Below, piece after piece: positions 38,306 to 46,471 of a DNA stretch of 64,000 bases. The notes beneath the pieces were generated by a model that saw only the letters and a program-made list of their open reading frames with translations, was not told the DNA's origin and searched no databases. Location: NCBI GenBank assembly GCA_001464795.1, contig LNEB01000015.1, positions 62,001 to 126,000 on the forward strand, written 5' to 3'. The position numbers were made by a program, and so were the translations under genes. Source of the DNA: Bdellovibrionales bacterium Ga0074139. Lineage in GTDB: Bacteria > Bdellovibrionota > Bdellovibrionia > Bdellovibrionales > Bdellovibrionaceae. Position 1 is the stretch's first letter. Every line of letters starts with the position of its first letter.

Positions 38306-38749
38306 TTATTTAGAAGCTTCGGCCGGCTGGGAATCAGCGGCCGTTGAGATCCCACTTCCACTGGTCTTAAGTAAGGAATCCGCGTAGGCCACCATGATTT
38401 CAGACACCTCTTGGGCCGCTAACTTATCGATAGCAGACTGAAATACTGCTTTATTGGTTTTATACTGAGATAAGTAGCCAATAAAATAGTCCGTGACACT
38501 TAAGTCGCTTAACTCAGAAATATTCGCTTTTGCGTCTTTCAACTCTGTATAAAGACCACGAAGAACGGGGCTTTGCGGAGTGGCCTTCTTTTTTGTTAAA
38601 TAATCAGACTCTAAGGATGAGTAATGAATCTGCGCAGATTTAATCTTTTGCGACTTCCAATCCTGAAATGAAAGGACCGAGCTTTCGGTGGCTGAGAAAG
38701 CCACAAAAGACATCAACTGTAGAACTAAAAATAGACTCAAGGCTTTCAC
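38306..38749 (-). CDS. Hypothetical secreted protein
   Basis: The start is taken as GTG 38749, preceded by GGAGG six bases away; a TTG two codons earlier gives a worse fit. The product, about 147 aa, has a signal peptide (MKALSLFLVLQLMSFVAFSA). A helical, polar mature chain (LSFQDWKSQKIKSAQIHYSS and following) ends in a Ser/Ala-rich low-complexity tail. No family recognised. Groups with groESL on the same strand, 143 bp upstream of groS, but has its own position upstream of the groESL promoter. Confidence 0.62.
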   Translation of the reverse strand: MKALSLFLVLQLMSFVAFSATESSVLSFQDWKSQKIKSAQIHYSSLESDYLTKKKATPQSPVLRGLYTELKDAKANISELSDLSVTDYFIGYLSQYKTNKAVFQSAIDKLAAQEVSEIMVAYADSLLKTSGSGISTAADSQPAEASK

Positions 38750-38935
38750 CGACAACCTCCAACAACAAAGATTAACATTACAAGGTCTGTGCCGGTGCCA
38801 ACTTCAATGGATTTCAAGGCGCACCGAAAGCACTGACAAAAATGCGTATAAGGATGCCAAAATTGTTATTAGTTTCAATAACTTAGGTATTATTTCCATG
38901 TTGAATGTTTGGTCAAGAATGAAAAAAAGTGAGGG

Positions 38936-40420
38936 CTACCAAACTCTTTTTCTTAATTTTTGTGCTGCCTTCAGAATGGTGTTTTTTCGCTCGGCATTCA
39001 TTTTATCAAAGGTTCTGACCATCATCGAAGTTCTTGGGTTTTTAAGTAAGAAGGTGCGGTGTTTATCCACAAACCCCCAATAAAGTCCGTCCACTTCATC
39101 GCACCAATCGCCCTTGGGGTAATCGCCCATTTTACGGTAAAAATTAGAGCCACAAATGTAGGGTTTAGTCGCAAAGATTCCACCATCACTGAATATAGCC
39201 ATGCCGTAAACGTTAGGTCCCATCACCCAATCCGATGAATCCACATACATTTCCATAAACCATCGATGGGCTTCTGTTGGTTCAATTTCTAATAAGGTCA
39301 TCATGTTGCCAATGACCATCAGTCTTTCGATGTGGTGATTGTAAGCTAATCGGTCCACTTTTTTAATGGCCGCATCCAGTGGCGGTATGCCCGTTGTTCC
39401 CTCATACCAGTGCTTGGTGATTTTTTGATTATGCTTTAAAAAATTAGTGGATTCTTGTTTTTCACTAAACTGCTGATAAATTCCGCGGATGAATTCTCGC
39501 CATCCGATCACCTGCCTAACGAATCCCTCAATTGAGGCCAATGACATTTTTTTCTTTAAACCCACGCTGGTTACTTCTTTAATGACTTCTTCAGGCGTAA
39601 GCAGTCCGACGTTAATAAGCGGACTTAAAGCCGAGTGAAAGACAAAGTCACTGCGATCTGTCATCGCATCTTCATAGGGACCAAATTCATTTAATCGTTT
39701 CTCAACGAAATCTTTCAGATGAGCTCGGGCCTCGGCCCGTGTTGTGGGAATCCAATAATGCTTGTGATCACCCGGGTGAGAGGCAAAGTTTTGCTCGATC
39801 AATTTTTGCACATCTTTGATGTGAGGGTTGGCTTTTAACGTTGGAAGATCAGGAATTTTCACATCATCTGGAAGGGAGAGGCGATTTTCAGTATCAAAAC
39901 TCCACTTACCACCTAAAGGTTCACCCTCTTTGGTTAGTAGCAATTTTAAATCCTTTCGCCTTTTTTCATAAAAAGTCTTCATGAAGGGTTTTTTGCTACT
40001 GGTGATCTCTTTGAATTGTTGTCTGGATGTTAAAAACAAAGAGGATCTGACTTCTACAGCTTCTACATCAAGATTGGATAAACATTTTTTGATTCGAGTT
40101 TCAAAAAACTTATCTTCGATTTCAAAATAAAAAACCTTTTTAATTTTTTTCGCTTTTATAAATTGAGTCAGAGCCTTTTCATATGTTTCACTGCTTTTTG
40201 TATTCATTTTTTCATAATGAACCTTTGTGAAATCAGAAAGCTCATCAGCGTAAGAGCGCATGGCAGACAAAAAGAATGTAATTTTATGCTTATGAAACTT
40301 AAAATAAGTGCAAAGCTCTTGGTCTTCTCTCATAAAAATATAGTCAACTGAGTCTTTCACTCGCTCTTTGATAACAGCTTCACTGAAAAGTTGATTACCT
40401 AAAACCAATAAAAGATTCAC
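38936..40420 (-). CDS. Cryptochrome/photolyase-related protein (FeS-BCP-type fold)
   Basis: The start is set at GTG 40420, which overlaps the upstream stop (GTGA) with GGGAG six bases before it and gives VNLLLVLGNQL, the family N-terminus. An in-frame ATG at 40474 lies inside the upstream gene. The 494-aa protein has the photolyase-related N-terminal domain, then the FAD-binding half (FVRQVIGWREFIRGIY, HHIERLMVIGNMMTLLEIEP, WVMGPNVYGMAIFSDGG). The segment KMGDYPKGDWCDEVDGLYW lacks the CxxC seen in [4Fe-4S] members. It belongs to the DNA photorepair family, but cofactor loss makes the exact role uncertain. Confidence 0.85.
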   Translation of the reverse strand: MNLLLVLGNQLFSEAVIKERVKDSVDYIFMREDQELCTYFKFHKHKITFFLSAMRSYADELSDFTKVHYEKMNTKSSETYEKALTQFIKAKKIKKVFYFEIEDKFFETRIKKCLSNLDVEAVEVRSSLFLTSRQQFKEITSSKKPFMKTFYEKRRKDLKLLLTKEGEPLGGKWSFDTENRLSLPDDVKIPDLPTLKANPHIKDVQKLIEQNFASHPGDHKHYWIPTTRAEARAHLKDFVEKRLNEFGPYEDAMTDRSDFVFHSALSPLINVGLLTPEEVIKEVTSVGLKKKMSLASIEGFVRQVIGWREFIRGIYQQFSEKQESTNFLKHNQKITKHWYEGTTGIPPLDAAIKKVDRLAYNHHIERLMVIGNMMTLLEIEPTEAHRWFMEMYVDSSDWVMGPNVYGMAIFSDGGIFATKPYICGSNFYRKMGDYPKGDWCDEVDGLYWGFVDKHRTFLLKNPRTSMMVRTFDKMNAERKNTILKAAQKLRKRVW

Positions 40421-40845
40421 TTCAAGCTCCCGTTTGAAAATATCCATAACAACAGACCTGATCTTAAGGTCCATAAAATGGTTCTGGGCCAGTTGGTCAA
40501 AATCAATTTTTCAATCACAAGATCGTCACGCATGACAGACAGCTTCATGTGCAGCGGCACACTTATGAAAAAGGTACTGGCCCACAACAATAGAATTAGA
40601 AAAAAATTAACAGAGAAAAAAAAGTTTTTGAAATAATAGACCAAAAATAAACCTGTAAACAGTTCTAGCACCATAGGAAGAGCTGTAATTGGCGTGATAC
40701 TGGTCCCGTGAAATTGAGTGAAATCGGTGAACTTTGATAAATCGATATAACGAAAGGCCGGGTAATGAACAAGTTGGACTGTCCAAATTAACCCCGTCAT
40801 AAAAAGACAGAGTGCAAGATGCGCGAGTAACAATTTGTTAATCAT
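40417..40845 (-). CDS. Four-helix membrane protein of the photolyase cluster
   Basis: The 142-aa protein has four TM helices (about residues 5-25, 50-72, 78-97, 120-138) and conserved-looking polar bits in between (QLVHYPAFRYIDLSKFTDF, FISVPLHMKLSVM). It resembles the DUF1772-like small membrane proteins that accompany photolyase-related genes. It overlaps the photolyase gene by 4 bp, so both are one transcript. Function is unknown. Confidence 0.7.
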   Translation of the reverse strand: MINKLLLAHLALCLFMTGLIWTVQLVHYPAFRYIDLSKFTDFTQFHGTSITPITALPMVLELFTGLFLVYYFKNFFFSVNFFLILLLWASTFFISVPLHMKLSVMRDDLVIEKLILTNWPRTILWTLRSGLLLWIFSNGSLK

Positions 40846-40884
40846 GGAGTTTAAGGTATATTAAACCATTAGGAGATTCAAACT

Positions 40885-41409
40885 ATGTTTAAAATTCTGT
40901 CCCTCTCAATTCTGGTTTCATTTCTTGCGGGCTGCTCGTCTGTACAAGTGTCAGATTACAAAAATGAAAAACCCATTTTAAAATTGGAAGAGTACTTAAA
41001 TGGAAGTTTGATCGCTCATGGTTTTTTTCAAGACCGTAAAGGTCTCATCAAGCAAAGATTCACAGTGGACCTTAGGGGAACTTGGGTGGGTGACACCGGA
41101 ACCCTCGAAGAAGATTTTATTTATTCCGATGGCAAAAAAAGTCGTAGGGTTTGGACGATTAAAAAACAAACCGATGGCAGCTACACTGGTACCGCCAGCG
41201 ATGTGGTCGGTGAAGCCAAAGGTGAAATTGCAGGTAATGCTCTTCAGTGGAAATACACTTTAGCGTTGGATGTGGACGGATCTGTTTATAATGTGAAGTT
41301 TGATGATTGGATGTATTTAATGGATGAAAAGGTTATGATAAATAAATCAAAAATGTATAAATTTGGAATTTATTTGGGGGAAGTGACATTGTCATTTTAT
41401 AAAAAATGA
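40885..41409 (+). CDS. DUF3833 lipoprotein
   Basis: The 174-aa protein has a lipobox (LVSFLAGC, Cys about residue 17) and the DUF3833 pattern: KPILKLEEYLNGSLIAHGFF, GLIKQRFTVDLRGTWVGDTG, TLEEDFIYSDGKKSRRVWTI. DUF3833 genes commonly accompany photolyase/cryptochrome, DUF2878 and cyclopropane-synthase genes in light-response clusters. It is divergent from the photolyase operon. It overlaps the next gene by 4 bp. Confidence 0.82.
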   Translation: MFKILSLSILVSFLAGCSSVQVSDYKNEKPILKLEEYLNGSLIAHGFFQDRKGLIKQRFTVDLRGTWVGDTGTLEEDFIYSDGKKSRRVWTIKKQTDGSYTGTASDVVGEAKGEIAGNALQWKYTLALDVDGSVYNVKFDDWMYLMDEKVMINKSKMYKFGIYLGEVTLSFYKK

Positions 41410-42098
41410 AAAAAATAATTTTAATTGCTCTCCTTTTTTCTGTGTCTGGTTATTCTTTAGAATTCACTGGCAAGGCCTACAAGCCTGGTACCACTGAATT
41501 GCTTTATATTGAAAAACATAAAACCCAAGACGATGAAAAGGGTTTCAATAAGGTCATTGAAACAGAATATGTCACTCCTGACGGTAAAGTTTTTGCCAAA
41601 ATTAAATCTGATTTTTCTAAAGATCTCATCATTCCTGATAAGGTTTTCGAGGATTTCCGATTGGGCATCAAAGACACTTTGGTTTTTAATCCCGAAAATC
41701 GAAACGTTAAAATCACCAGAACAGATGAAAAAACCAAAAAAGAAAAATCAAATGATTTTAAGGCAAAGAAGAACTCTTTAGCTGGGCAGGGATTTAATAA
41801 TTATTTACTGCAGAATTTTGCAACACTTGAAAAAGGTAAATCTTTACCGGTTAATTTTATCGTTTTAACAAATCAAGACTATTTTGAATTTGATATTAAA
41901 AAGAAATCTGAAAAAGAAGGTGATATTATTTTTGGCCTTAATATTAGTAGCCTTTTATTTAAAGCTTTCATCAGCGAAATTCGCACCACCTACGAAATCG
42001 CAAGCAAAAGATTACTTGTGTTTTTTGGATTATCGAACATTGCTGATGCAAAGGGGAAAGCACAAAACGTAGAAATCAAATACGAGTATCCAAAATGA
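41406..42098 (+). CDS. Hypothetical secreted protein of the light-response-type cluster
   Basis: The 230-aa product has a signal peptide (residues 1-18, SGYSLEF) and a beta-rich mature chain (TTELLYIEKHKTQDDEKGFN, ITRTDEKTKKEKSNDFKAKK). Layout and position between DUF3833 and DUF2878 genes suggest a periplasmic partner of the same system, but no family name can be given with confidence. It overlaps both neighbours by 4 bp. Confidence 0.68.
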   Translation: MKKIILIALLFSVSGYSLEFTGKAYKPGTTELLYIEKHKTQDDEKGFNKVIETEYVTPDGKVFAKIKSDFSKDLIIPDKVFEDFRLGIKDTLVFNPENRNVKITRTDEKTKKEKSNDFKAKKNSLAGQGFNNYLLQNFATLEKGKSLPVNFIVLTNQDYFEFDIKKKSEKEGDIIFGLNISSLLFKAFISEIRTTYEIASKRLLVFFGLSNIADAKGKAQNVEIKYEYPK

Positions 42099-42631
42099 TT
42101 ACAAAAAAGCAACAATCCCTGCTTTTTGCCATTTCTTACTTAGGTTGGTTCGGTTGCGTATTTTCAGGAAAATTTGAACTGGGGCTTCTTTCTTATCTAA
42201 TTCCTGCGTCTTTTTTGTTCGTTTACAGTCGTGTTGAAAAGTTAAGCCTGTCTTTAGCACTTGTGTTCGGCATTGTTTCTGTTGTGGGCTTAGCTTTCGA
42301 TGCTTTGGCCATGGCAAAGGGATGGATTGTTATGCTTCAGCCTCACTCGGGCTGGGTTCCACCCCACTGGCTGATTTCGTTGTGGCTACTTTTTGCTTTT
42401 TCCATTCCTATGTATAATTCGTGGCTCAAACAAAAATATTTGCTTTCTGCCGTTCTTGGCTTTTTTCTTGGGCCTGTCACTTATTTTTCTGGAGTGAAAC
42501 TGGGCGTTTTACAAATGGAAAAAACGGAAGCCTTTTTATTTTACGCAATCTTCTGGGGCTTTTTCTTTCCGGCCTGTTTTGCTTTGTATGAAGCTCATTT
42601 GAAAGCCAACAACACAGTGCCAAAGTTATAG
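42095..42631 (+). CDS. DUF2878 integral membrane protein
   Basis: The 178-aa protein has about five TM helices and the DUF2878 pattern: VVGLAFDALAMAKGW, GWVPPHWLISLWLLFAFS, LSAVLGFFLGPVTYFSGVKL. DUF2878 proteins occur together with DUF3833 lipoproteins and photolyase-like proteins; molecular function is unknown. It overlaps the previous gene by 4 bp. The next gene starts 1 bp after its stop. Confidence 0.8.
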   Translation: MITKKQQSLLFAISYLGWFGCVFSGKFELGLLSYLIPASFLFVYSRVEKLSLSLALVFGIVSVVGLAFDALAMAKGWIVMLQPHSGWVPPHWLISLWLLFAFSIPMYNSWLKQKYLLSAVLGFFLGPVTYFSGVKLGVLQMEKTEAFLFYAIFWGFFFPACFALYEAHLKANNTVPKL

Positions 42632-42632
42632 T

Positions 42633-43979
42633 ATGATTGATTCACTATCTAAAGGAAACCCAGAACAGAGCGCTTGTTTGCAAAGATGGGCTTATCCTGT
42701 CATCAAATACAGTGGTGGACAAGTTCGTACCTGTTGCCGAACATTTCCAAACGAAGTGATTTCTGACGAAATGCTTTTAGAGCTTGGTATTAATGCATTT
42801 ATCAACTCGCCAGAACTTCAACAAAGACGTCTTGAAATGTTAAGCGGGATCAGACACCCTTCTTGCAAATCCTGCTGGAAGCTTGAAGTGACCGGAGTTA
42901 AAAGCTTTCGCAGCAAAGTCGAAGATTTCACTCGGTACATTCATGAACGTGAGGGTGGGCCCAATGACTTTTCTGAAATTGTTCGCAACAAAGAAAAGTA
43001 CTTAATGTCGACAAAGCCCCAAATGTTAGAAATTCAAATTGATAACATTTGTGACTTAAAATGCATTTATTGTAACGAAGAGTACTCATCACGTTGGGAA
43101 TCCGAAAATAAGATGGATGCAGGCTATACCCCTTCTGCTCATACGATGACGAAAGACTCGTCGCCCCTTTTTAAGAAAACCTTCTGGAGTTGGTTTCAAT
43201 CGATTAGCAGTGATCTTAAATGTCTTAATCTTATTGGTGGTGAGCCAACCCTAAGCCCTAAGTTTTATGAAATATTAGACAAGCTTTTATCGGATGAAAT
43301 CCAATGCAGTCCTCACCTTGTCATTAGTATTGTTTCTAATTTTAATTCCAATGAGTCTCGTTTTAATAAATTCACATCCTATCTTTCTCGACTATCAAAA
43401 AAATACACTCTGTCTATCGATGCCTCCTGTGAGGCTCTCTCAAAAAGGGGTGAGTTCATACGCCAAGGATTAGACTGGGAAATTTTCCAAAAAAACGTAA
43501 ACTCCATGGTGGATGTGATGCGTTCAATTCCATCTGAAAATAGAAATCATAATTTTGGAATTCAAGTTACAAATAATATTTTAAGTGTTTCAAGTATAAA
43601 TGACTTCCTTAATTGGGTTCATTCGATAGTAGAATTAAAAAAACACCCCATCCATCTAAGGCAAAATATCGTTTCATATCCTGATTATCTGTCGCCGATT
43701 ATATTAACATCTCATTTTTCAAACTATTATTTCGACACTGCAAAACTCATAAGACATAAGGCAGATCAGGCCATTGACTATGGTCACATCAGTAACTGGT
43801 TATCCTTTGCAGACTTTCTAGATTCCATTGGGAAAAGTATTCTTACTCAACAACCCAATAAAAACTCTCAAAAGAGATTCTTAGATTTTGTGCAAAAAAG
43901 TGAGCTCAAAAGAGGCATCAATTTTATCGAGATTTATCCCGAATATTCTGATTTTATAGATTACTGTAAAAGACTTTAA
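42633..43979 (+). CDS. Twitch-domain radical SAM protein
   Basis: The 448-aa protein has the radical SAM CxxxCxxC motif in DNICDLKCIYCNEE (Cys 140, 144, 147), binding the [4Fe-4S] cluster, followed by a barrel with LNLIGGEPTLSPKFYEIL. The N-terminal part holds more Cys (VRTCCRTF, HPSCKSCWKLE), probably extra metal or cluster ligands. These twitch-type enzymes modify peptides or small molecules. The second enzyme at 48052 shares this plan. It begins 1 bp after the DUF2878 gene. Substrate is unknown. Confidence 0.82.
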   Translation: MIDSLSKGNPEQSACLQRWAYPVIKYSGGQVRTCCRTFPNEVISDEMLLELGINAFINSPELQQRRLEMLSGIRHPSCKSCWKLEVTGVKSFRSKVEDFTRYIHEREGGPNDFSEIVRNKEKYLMSTKPQMLEIQIDNICDLKCIYCNEEYSSRWESENKMDAGYTPSAHTMTKDSSPLFKKTFWSWFQSISSDLKCLNLIGGEPTLSPKFYEILDKLLSDEIQCSPHLVISIVSNFNSNESRFNKFTSYLSRLSKKYTLSIDASCEALSKRGEFIRQGLDWEIFQKNVNSMVDVMRSIPSENRNHNFGIQVTNNILSVSSINDFLNWVHSIVELKKHPIHLRQNIVSYPDYLSPIILTSHFSNYYFDTAKLIRHKADQAIDYGHISNWLSFADFLDSIGKSILTQQPNKNSQKRFLDFVQKSELKRGINFIEIYPEYSDFIDYCKRL

Positions 43980-44011
43980 GATTTGAATTCGTAAGGGTTT
44001 AAAAAACTAAA

Positions 44012-44087
44012 TGGCTCAGAAGGAGGGACTCGAACCCCCGACCCAGCGGTTAACAGCCGCTTGCTCTACCAACTGAGCTACTTCTGA
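44012..44087 (-). tRNA. tRNA-Asn(GTT)
   Basis: The minus strand gives a 76-nt cloverleaf: acceptor TCAGAAG pairs with CTTCTGA, D-arm GCTCAGTTGGTAGAGC, anticodon loop CTGTTAA with GTT, T-arm GGGGGTTCGAGTCCC, discriminator G and encoded CCA (44012-44014). All invariant bases (T8, A14, TTC) are in place. Confidence 0.95.
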
Positions 44088-44137
44088 ACTGGAAGATTGA
44101 AATTATGTTTGAGCACGCTTCTTGTCAAGACCTCACC

Positions 44138-44581
44138 CTACTTTTGAGGGGCTTCGGACTTTAATTTTTGTATTAACTCAGTCAGCACTTGGGATTTAAA
44201 TGGAAGTCCATCAATGCGAAAGAAGTCAAAATTCGCACTTGCTTCCAGCACTCGTGGTCCAGTTGAAGAGATGGCTTGAATAACTGGACTCCACTGCAGA
44301 TCTTGAATCTCTTCGGTCACAGGCCCTAACTCAACTCGGCAGATGCGAACCATAGTAGCAGCATCATTGATTTCGCCACCCTCTGACCATTCTAGCTTAG
44401 AGGTTTGCTCGGGGCACCAGTTCCAGTTTTTTTGACTGTAGGGATTAAAAAGCAGATCCAAAGAGGCTTGAAACTGAGATGTCTGGGTGTACCGCATGGC
44501 GTAAAACAGGCCTACCAAGGCCGCAATCATACACCCGATAATGATGGCTGACTTTAGAAGAGTGATTTGCGGCTTTTTCAT
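44138..44581 (-). CDS. Hypothetical protein with one TM helix
   Basis: The start is ATG 44581; a longer frame begins inside tRNA-Arg and is excluded. The 147-aa product starts MKKPQITLLKSAIIIGCMIA, with an anchor helix at about residues 10-30. A soluble domain of about 110 residues follows (KNWNWCPEQTSKLEWSEGGE, VRICRVELGPVTEEIQDLQW, with two Cys). No family recognised. It lies between two tRNA genes on the same strand and may share their transcription. Confidence 0.65.
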   Translation of the reverse strand: MKKPQITLLKSAIIIGCMIAALVGLFYAMRYTQTSQFQASLDLLFNPYSQKNWNWCPEQTSKLEWSEGGEINDAATMVRICRVELGPVTEEIQDLQWSPVIQAISSTGPRVLEASANFDFFRIDGLPFKSQVLTELIQKLKSEAPQK

Positions 44582-44601
44582 TGCACCATAAAAATTGAAG
44601 T

Positions 44602-44678
44602 TGGTGCACCCGGAAGGATTTGAACCTCCGACCACCTGATTCGTAGTCAGGTACTCTATCCAGCTGAGCTACGGGTGC
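44602..44678 (-). tRNA. tRNA-Arg(ACG)
   Basis: The minus strand gives a 77-nt cloverleaf: acceptor GCACCCG pairs with CGGGTGC, D-arm GCTCAGCTGGATAGAGT, anticodon loop with ACG (CTGACTACGAATCAG), T-arm GGAGGTTCAAATCCTTCC, discriminator A and encoded CCA. The ACG wobble base is expected to be deaminated to inosine by TadA. Confidence 0.95.
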
Positions 44679-44841
44679 ACTAGATAATATTGAAGAATCT
44701 CAAACTTCTAAACTGTTCAAGGGGGGAAATCAAGCGAGGAGAGTTTTTTTAAAGGCCTTTTGCTTTCAAAACTTGATCTTAGCGTCCTCTGTGTGGCAGT
44801 TTAAGAAAGATTTTCAGACTAAGCCTTTGTAAATCTTAAGT

Positions 44842-44934
44842 GGAGAAGTGGGTGAGTGGCTTAAACCAAGCGTTTGCTAAATGCTCGAACTTCCAAAAGA
44901 GGTTCCGTGGGTTCAAATCCCACCTTCTCCGCCA
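44842..44934 (+). tRNA. tRNA-Ser(GCT)
   Basis: The 93-nt plus-strand gene has acceptor GGAGAAG pairing with CTTCTCC, an anticodon loop TTGCTAA (GCT), a long variable arm (about TCGAACTTCCAAAAGAGGTTC), T-arm GTGGGTTCAAATCCCAC and CCA. The last 7 bases plus following 4 recur beyond the fic gene (see direct repeat), a typical integration-site signature. Confidence 0.94.
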
Positions 44935-44938
44935 ATTT
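44928..44938 (+). repeat. Direct repeat at tRNA-Ser 3' end (attL-like)
   Basis: Tccgccaattt occurs here, covering the end of the tRNA-Ser gene including its CCA, and again at 46461-46471, right at the stop of the lipase-maturation-factor gene. The two copies enclose exactly the fic gene and its operator region (about 1.5 kb). Integrases use tRNA 3' ends as attachment sites and leave such direct repeats. No integrase is present, so this could be a relic. Confidence 0.55.
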
Positions 44939-44949
44939 CTTTTATACCC

Positions 44950-46278
44950 TTAATTTTTACTAGTAGGAAACTTAGCTCCCCTTACGAAAACGTACTTCTT
45001 ACCTTTTTTTACTTTTTCTAAAATACTTTTCTCCTCAAGGCTCGTCAAATCTGATCTTGCAGTTTCATATGCTACTTTATTTCTATTTTTATAAGTTTGC
45101 AGATCAATTTCCATCGAAGGACTTTTTTGTAATAAAGAAATTATGTCTAATTGCCGGGAATTTATTTCCTGAGAACTTACTAATTTTTCTTTTAAGGAAT
45201 TAGCTTCTTTTTGTTTTCGTTTTAAATATTTAATAAAATCTTCGATGGCATTTTTAGCTAATTTCAATTTGTAAGAAAGAAAGTATGTGATGTCTCCTTC
45301 GTCGCTTTCAACATACTTAAAAGCCCTATAATAGCCAGGTTTCCATTCCTGCTTTTTTATCTGTAGTGATATGGGCAAAAATTTAAACATCCAATAATTT
45401 TTTTTAATTAGAAACCAATAAAATAAAGCCCTTGCAAGCCTTCCGTTTCCATCTACAAATGGATGAATATATCCAATTAAAAAATGTAATATTGAAGCTT
45501 TTACGAATGGATGGGTATAGCTATCCTCATCCCCCTCATTAATAAATTTGTAAAGCTGTTTTAGTTGAACTTTCGCCTCGCTTATTTTGGGTGGAATATG
45601 CACTAGTTCCCCTGTAGGATTTTCTACTACTACAACCTCATCTTCATCTGTTCGAAAGCAACCCTCATCTTCTTTTTGCTCTAACGTATCAACAGTTAAA
45701 ATTTTATGAAGCTCAAACAGGAACTCATCTGACAATTCTCTATTTTTCCAATTTTCTAGTTGGGCCATGGCCACATAGTTATTTAGTATCATTTGCTCAT
45801 GTTTGTTTTTGGGCTTTAATTGTTGCTCAATCATATTTTTGGCAACTTTTCTCGTGGTATTAGCGCCCTCGATTTGGCTAGATGATATTGCTTCTTCAAT
45901 TAATCCATTAATAACCAGTCTATCCTTAGACGTATCATCCGGCATACCTTCGCCCGTTACAATGGTACCTGAAGAATGAGAGTCTATGAAACTTAATTGC
46001 TTCATATGTTCTTTTGTTAAAAAGATTGAGAAATGATTGGCATTTTCATCTACTACACCAATATTTTCTCTTCCTGTCATTCGAGCCATTTTGAGAAAAG
46101 TCCAGGCCGCCTCGGGCGTTATATTTTGTGGCATAGGCTGGTACCTAAATCTTTCCCAATGCAGATATTCAGAATTAGCCTTTTTAACTAACTCTTGCAT
46201 CTCTTTAGACGAAAATAGCTCTATAAGCTCTCTTGGGTTCTGTAAGGATTTTTTCCAATCTGGTAACTTCTTACTCAT
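44950..46278 (-). CDS. Fic-domain protein with N-terminal inhibitory motif
   Basis: The 442-aa protein has an intact Fic motif HPFVDGNGRLAR (residues 272-283; catalytic His 272) and is likely an AMP-transferase. Residues 133-138 (SSQIEG) match the [S/T]xxxE[G/N] inhibitory helix placed before the Fic core, which marks class II, self-inhibited Fic proteins. A C-terminal winged-helix-like segment (DIISLLQKSPSMEIDLQTYK, EEKSILEKVKKGKKYVFV) suggests DNA binding. Two inverted repeats cover the region just upstream of its start. It sits inside the putative insertion at tRNA-Ser. Confidence 0.9.
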   Translation of the reverse strand: MSKKLPDWKKSLQNPRELIELFSSKEMQELVKKANSEYLHWERFRYQPMPQNITPEAAWTFLKMARMTGRENIGVVDENANHFSIFLTKEHMKQLSFIDSHSSGTIVTGEGMPDDTSKDRLVINGLIEEAISSSQIEGANTTRKVAKNMIEQQLKPKNKHEQMILNNYVAMAQLENWKNRELSDEFLFELHKILTVDTLEQKEDEGCFRTDEDEVVVVENPTGELVHIPPKISEAKVQLKQLYKFINEGDEDSYTHPFVKASILHFLIGYIHPFVDGNGRLARALFYWFLIKKNYWMFKFLPISLQIKKQEWKPGYYRAFKYVESDEGDITYFLSYKLKLAKNAIEDFIKYLKRKQKEANSLKEKLVSSQEINSRQLDIISLLQKSPSMEIDLQTYKNRNKVAYETARSDLTSLEEKSILEKVKKGKKYVFVRGAKFPTSKN

Positions 46279-46284
46279 ATACTA

Positions 46285-46311
46285 CTAATTACTACTAATA
46301 GTAGTAATTAG
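46285..46311. promoter_or_regulatory. 12-bp perfect inverted repeat directly before fic (operator)
   Basis: Ctaattactact (46285-46296) and agtagtaattag (46300-46311) form perfect arms with a 3-bp spacer (AAT). The element lies 7-33 bp upstream of the fic start, over the ribosome-binding region, where no Shine-Dalgarno is seen. Auto-repression by the Fic protein's winged helix is inferred. Confidence 0.7.
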
Positions 46312-46351
46312 CAATCAAATTAGTTTGTCGCAACGTAAGTCATTGAAACTT

Positions 46352-46387
46352 CTCAACTACTAATGCTAGTAGGTATTAGTAGTTGAG
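46352..46387. promoter_or_regulatory. 13-bp perfect inverted repeat upstream of fic (second operator)
   Basis: Ctcaactactaat (46352-46364) and attagtagttgag (46375-46387) are perfect arms with a 10-bp spacer. The inner 8 bases (ACTACTAA) recur in the site at 46285-46311, indicating that one protein binds both. A shorter copy, cagtagtagg, follows at about 46388. Confidence 0.65.
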
Positions 46388-46460
46388 CAGTAGTAGGACA
46401 AATTAATGGTTCTGGACATTAGTTTGTTTTAGGCAGACGTTTGAAACTCAGCTACTTCCG

Positions 46461-46471
46461 TCCGCCAATTT
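46461..46471. repeat. Direct repeat downstream of fic region (attR-like)
   Basis: This is the second copy of tccgccaattt, the end of tRNA-Ser(GCT) at 44928-44938. It abuts the stop codon of the lipase-maturation-factor gene. By chance an 11-bp match within 2 kb is unlikely. Confidence 0.55.

Noticed and set aside
40421-40474. Upstream ATG start for the photolyase-related protein
   Set aside because: It lies inside the upstream gene; GTG 40420 overlaps the stop with a good ribosome-binding site and gives the family N-terminus.
44582-44635. Extension of the hypothetical 44138 gene into tRNA-Arg
   Set aside because: The extra residues are read from tRNA-Arg sequence; ATG 44581 starts a proper membrane anchor.
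46285-46387. Mobile-element terminal repeats made of the TACTACTAAT units
   Set aside because: The arms form local dyads next to one gene start rather than ends of an element; operator use explains them better.
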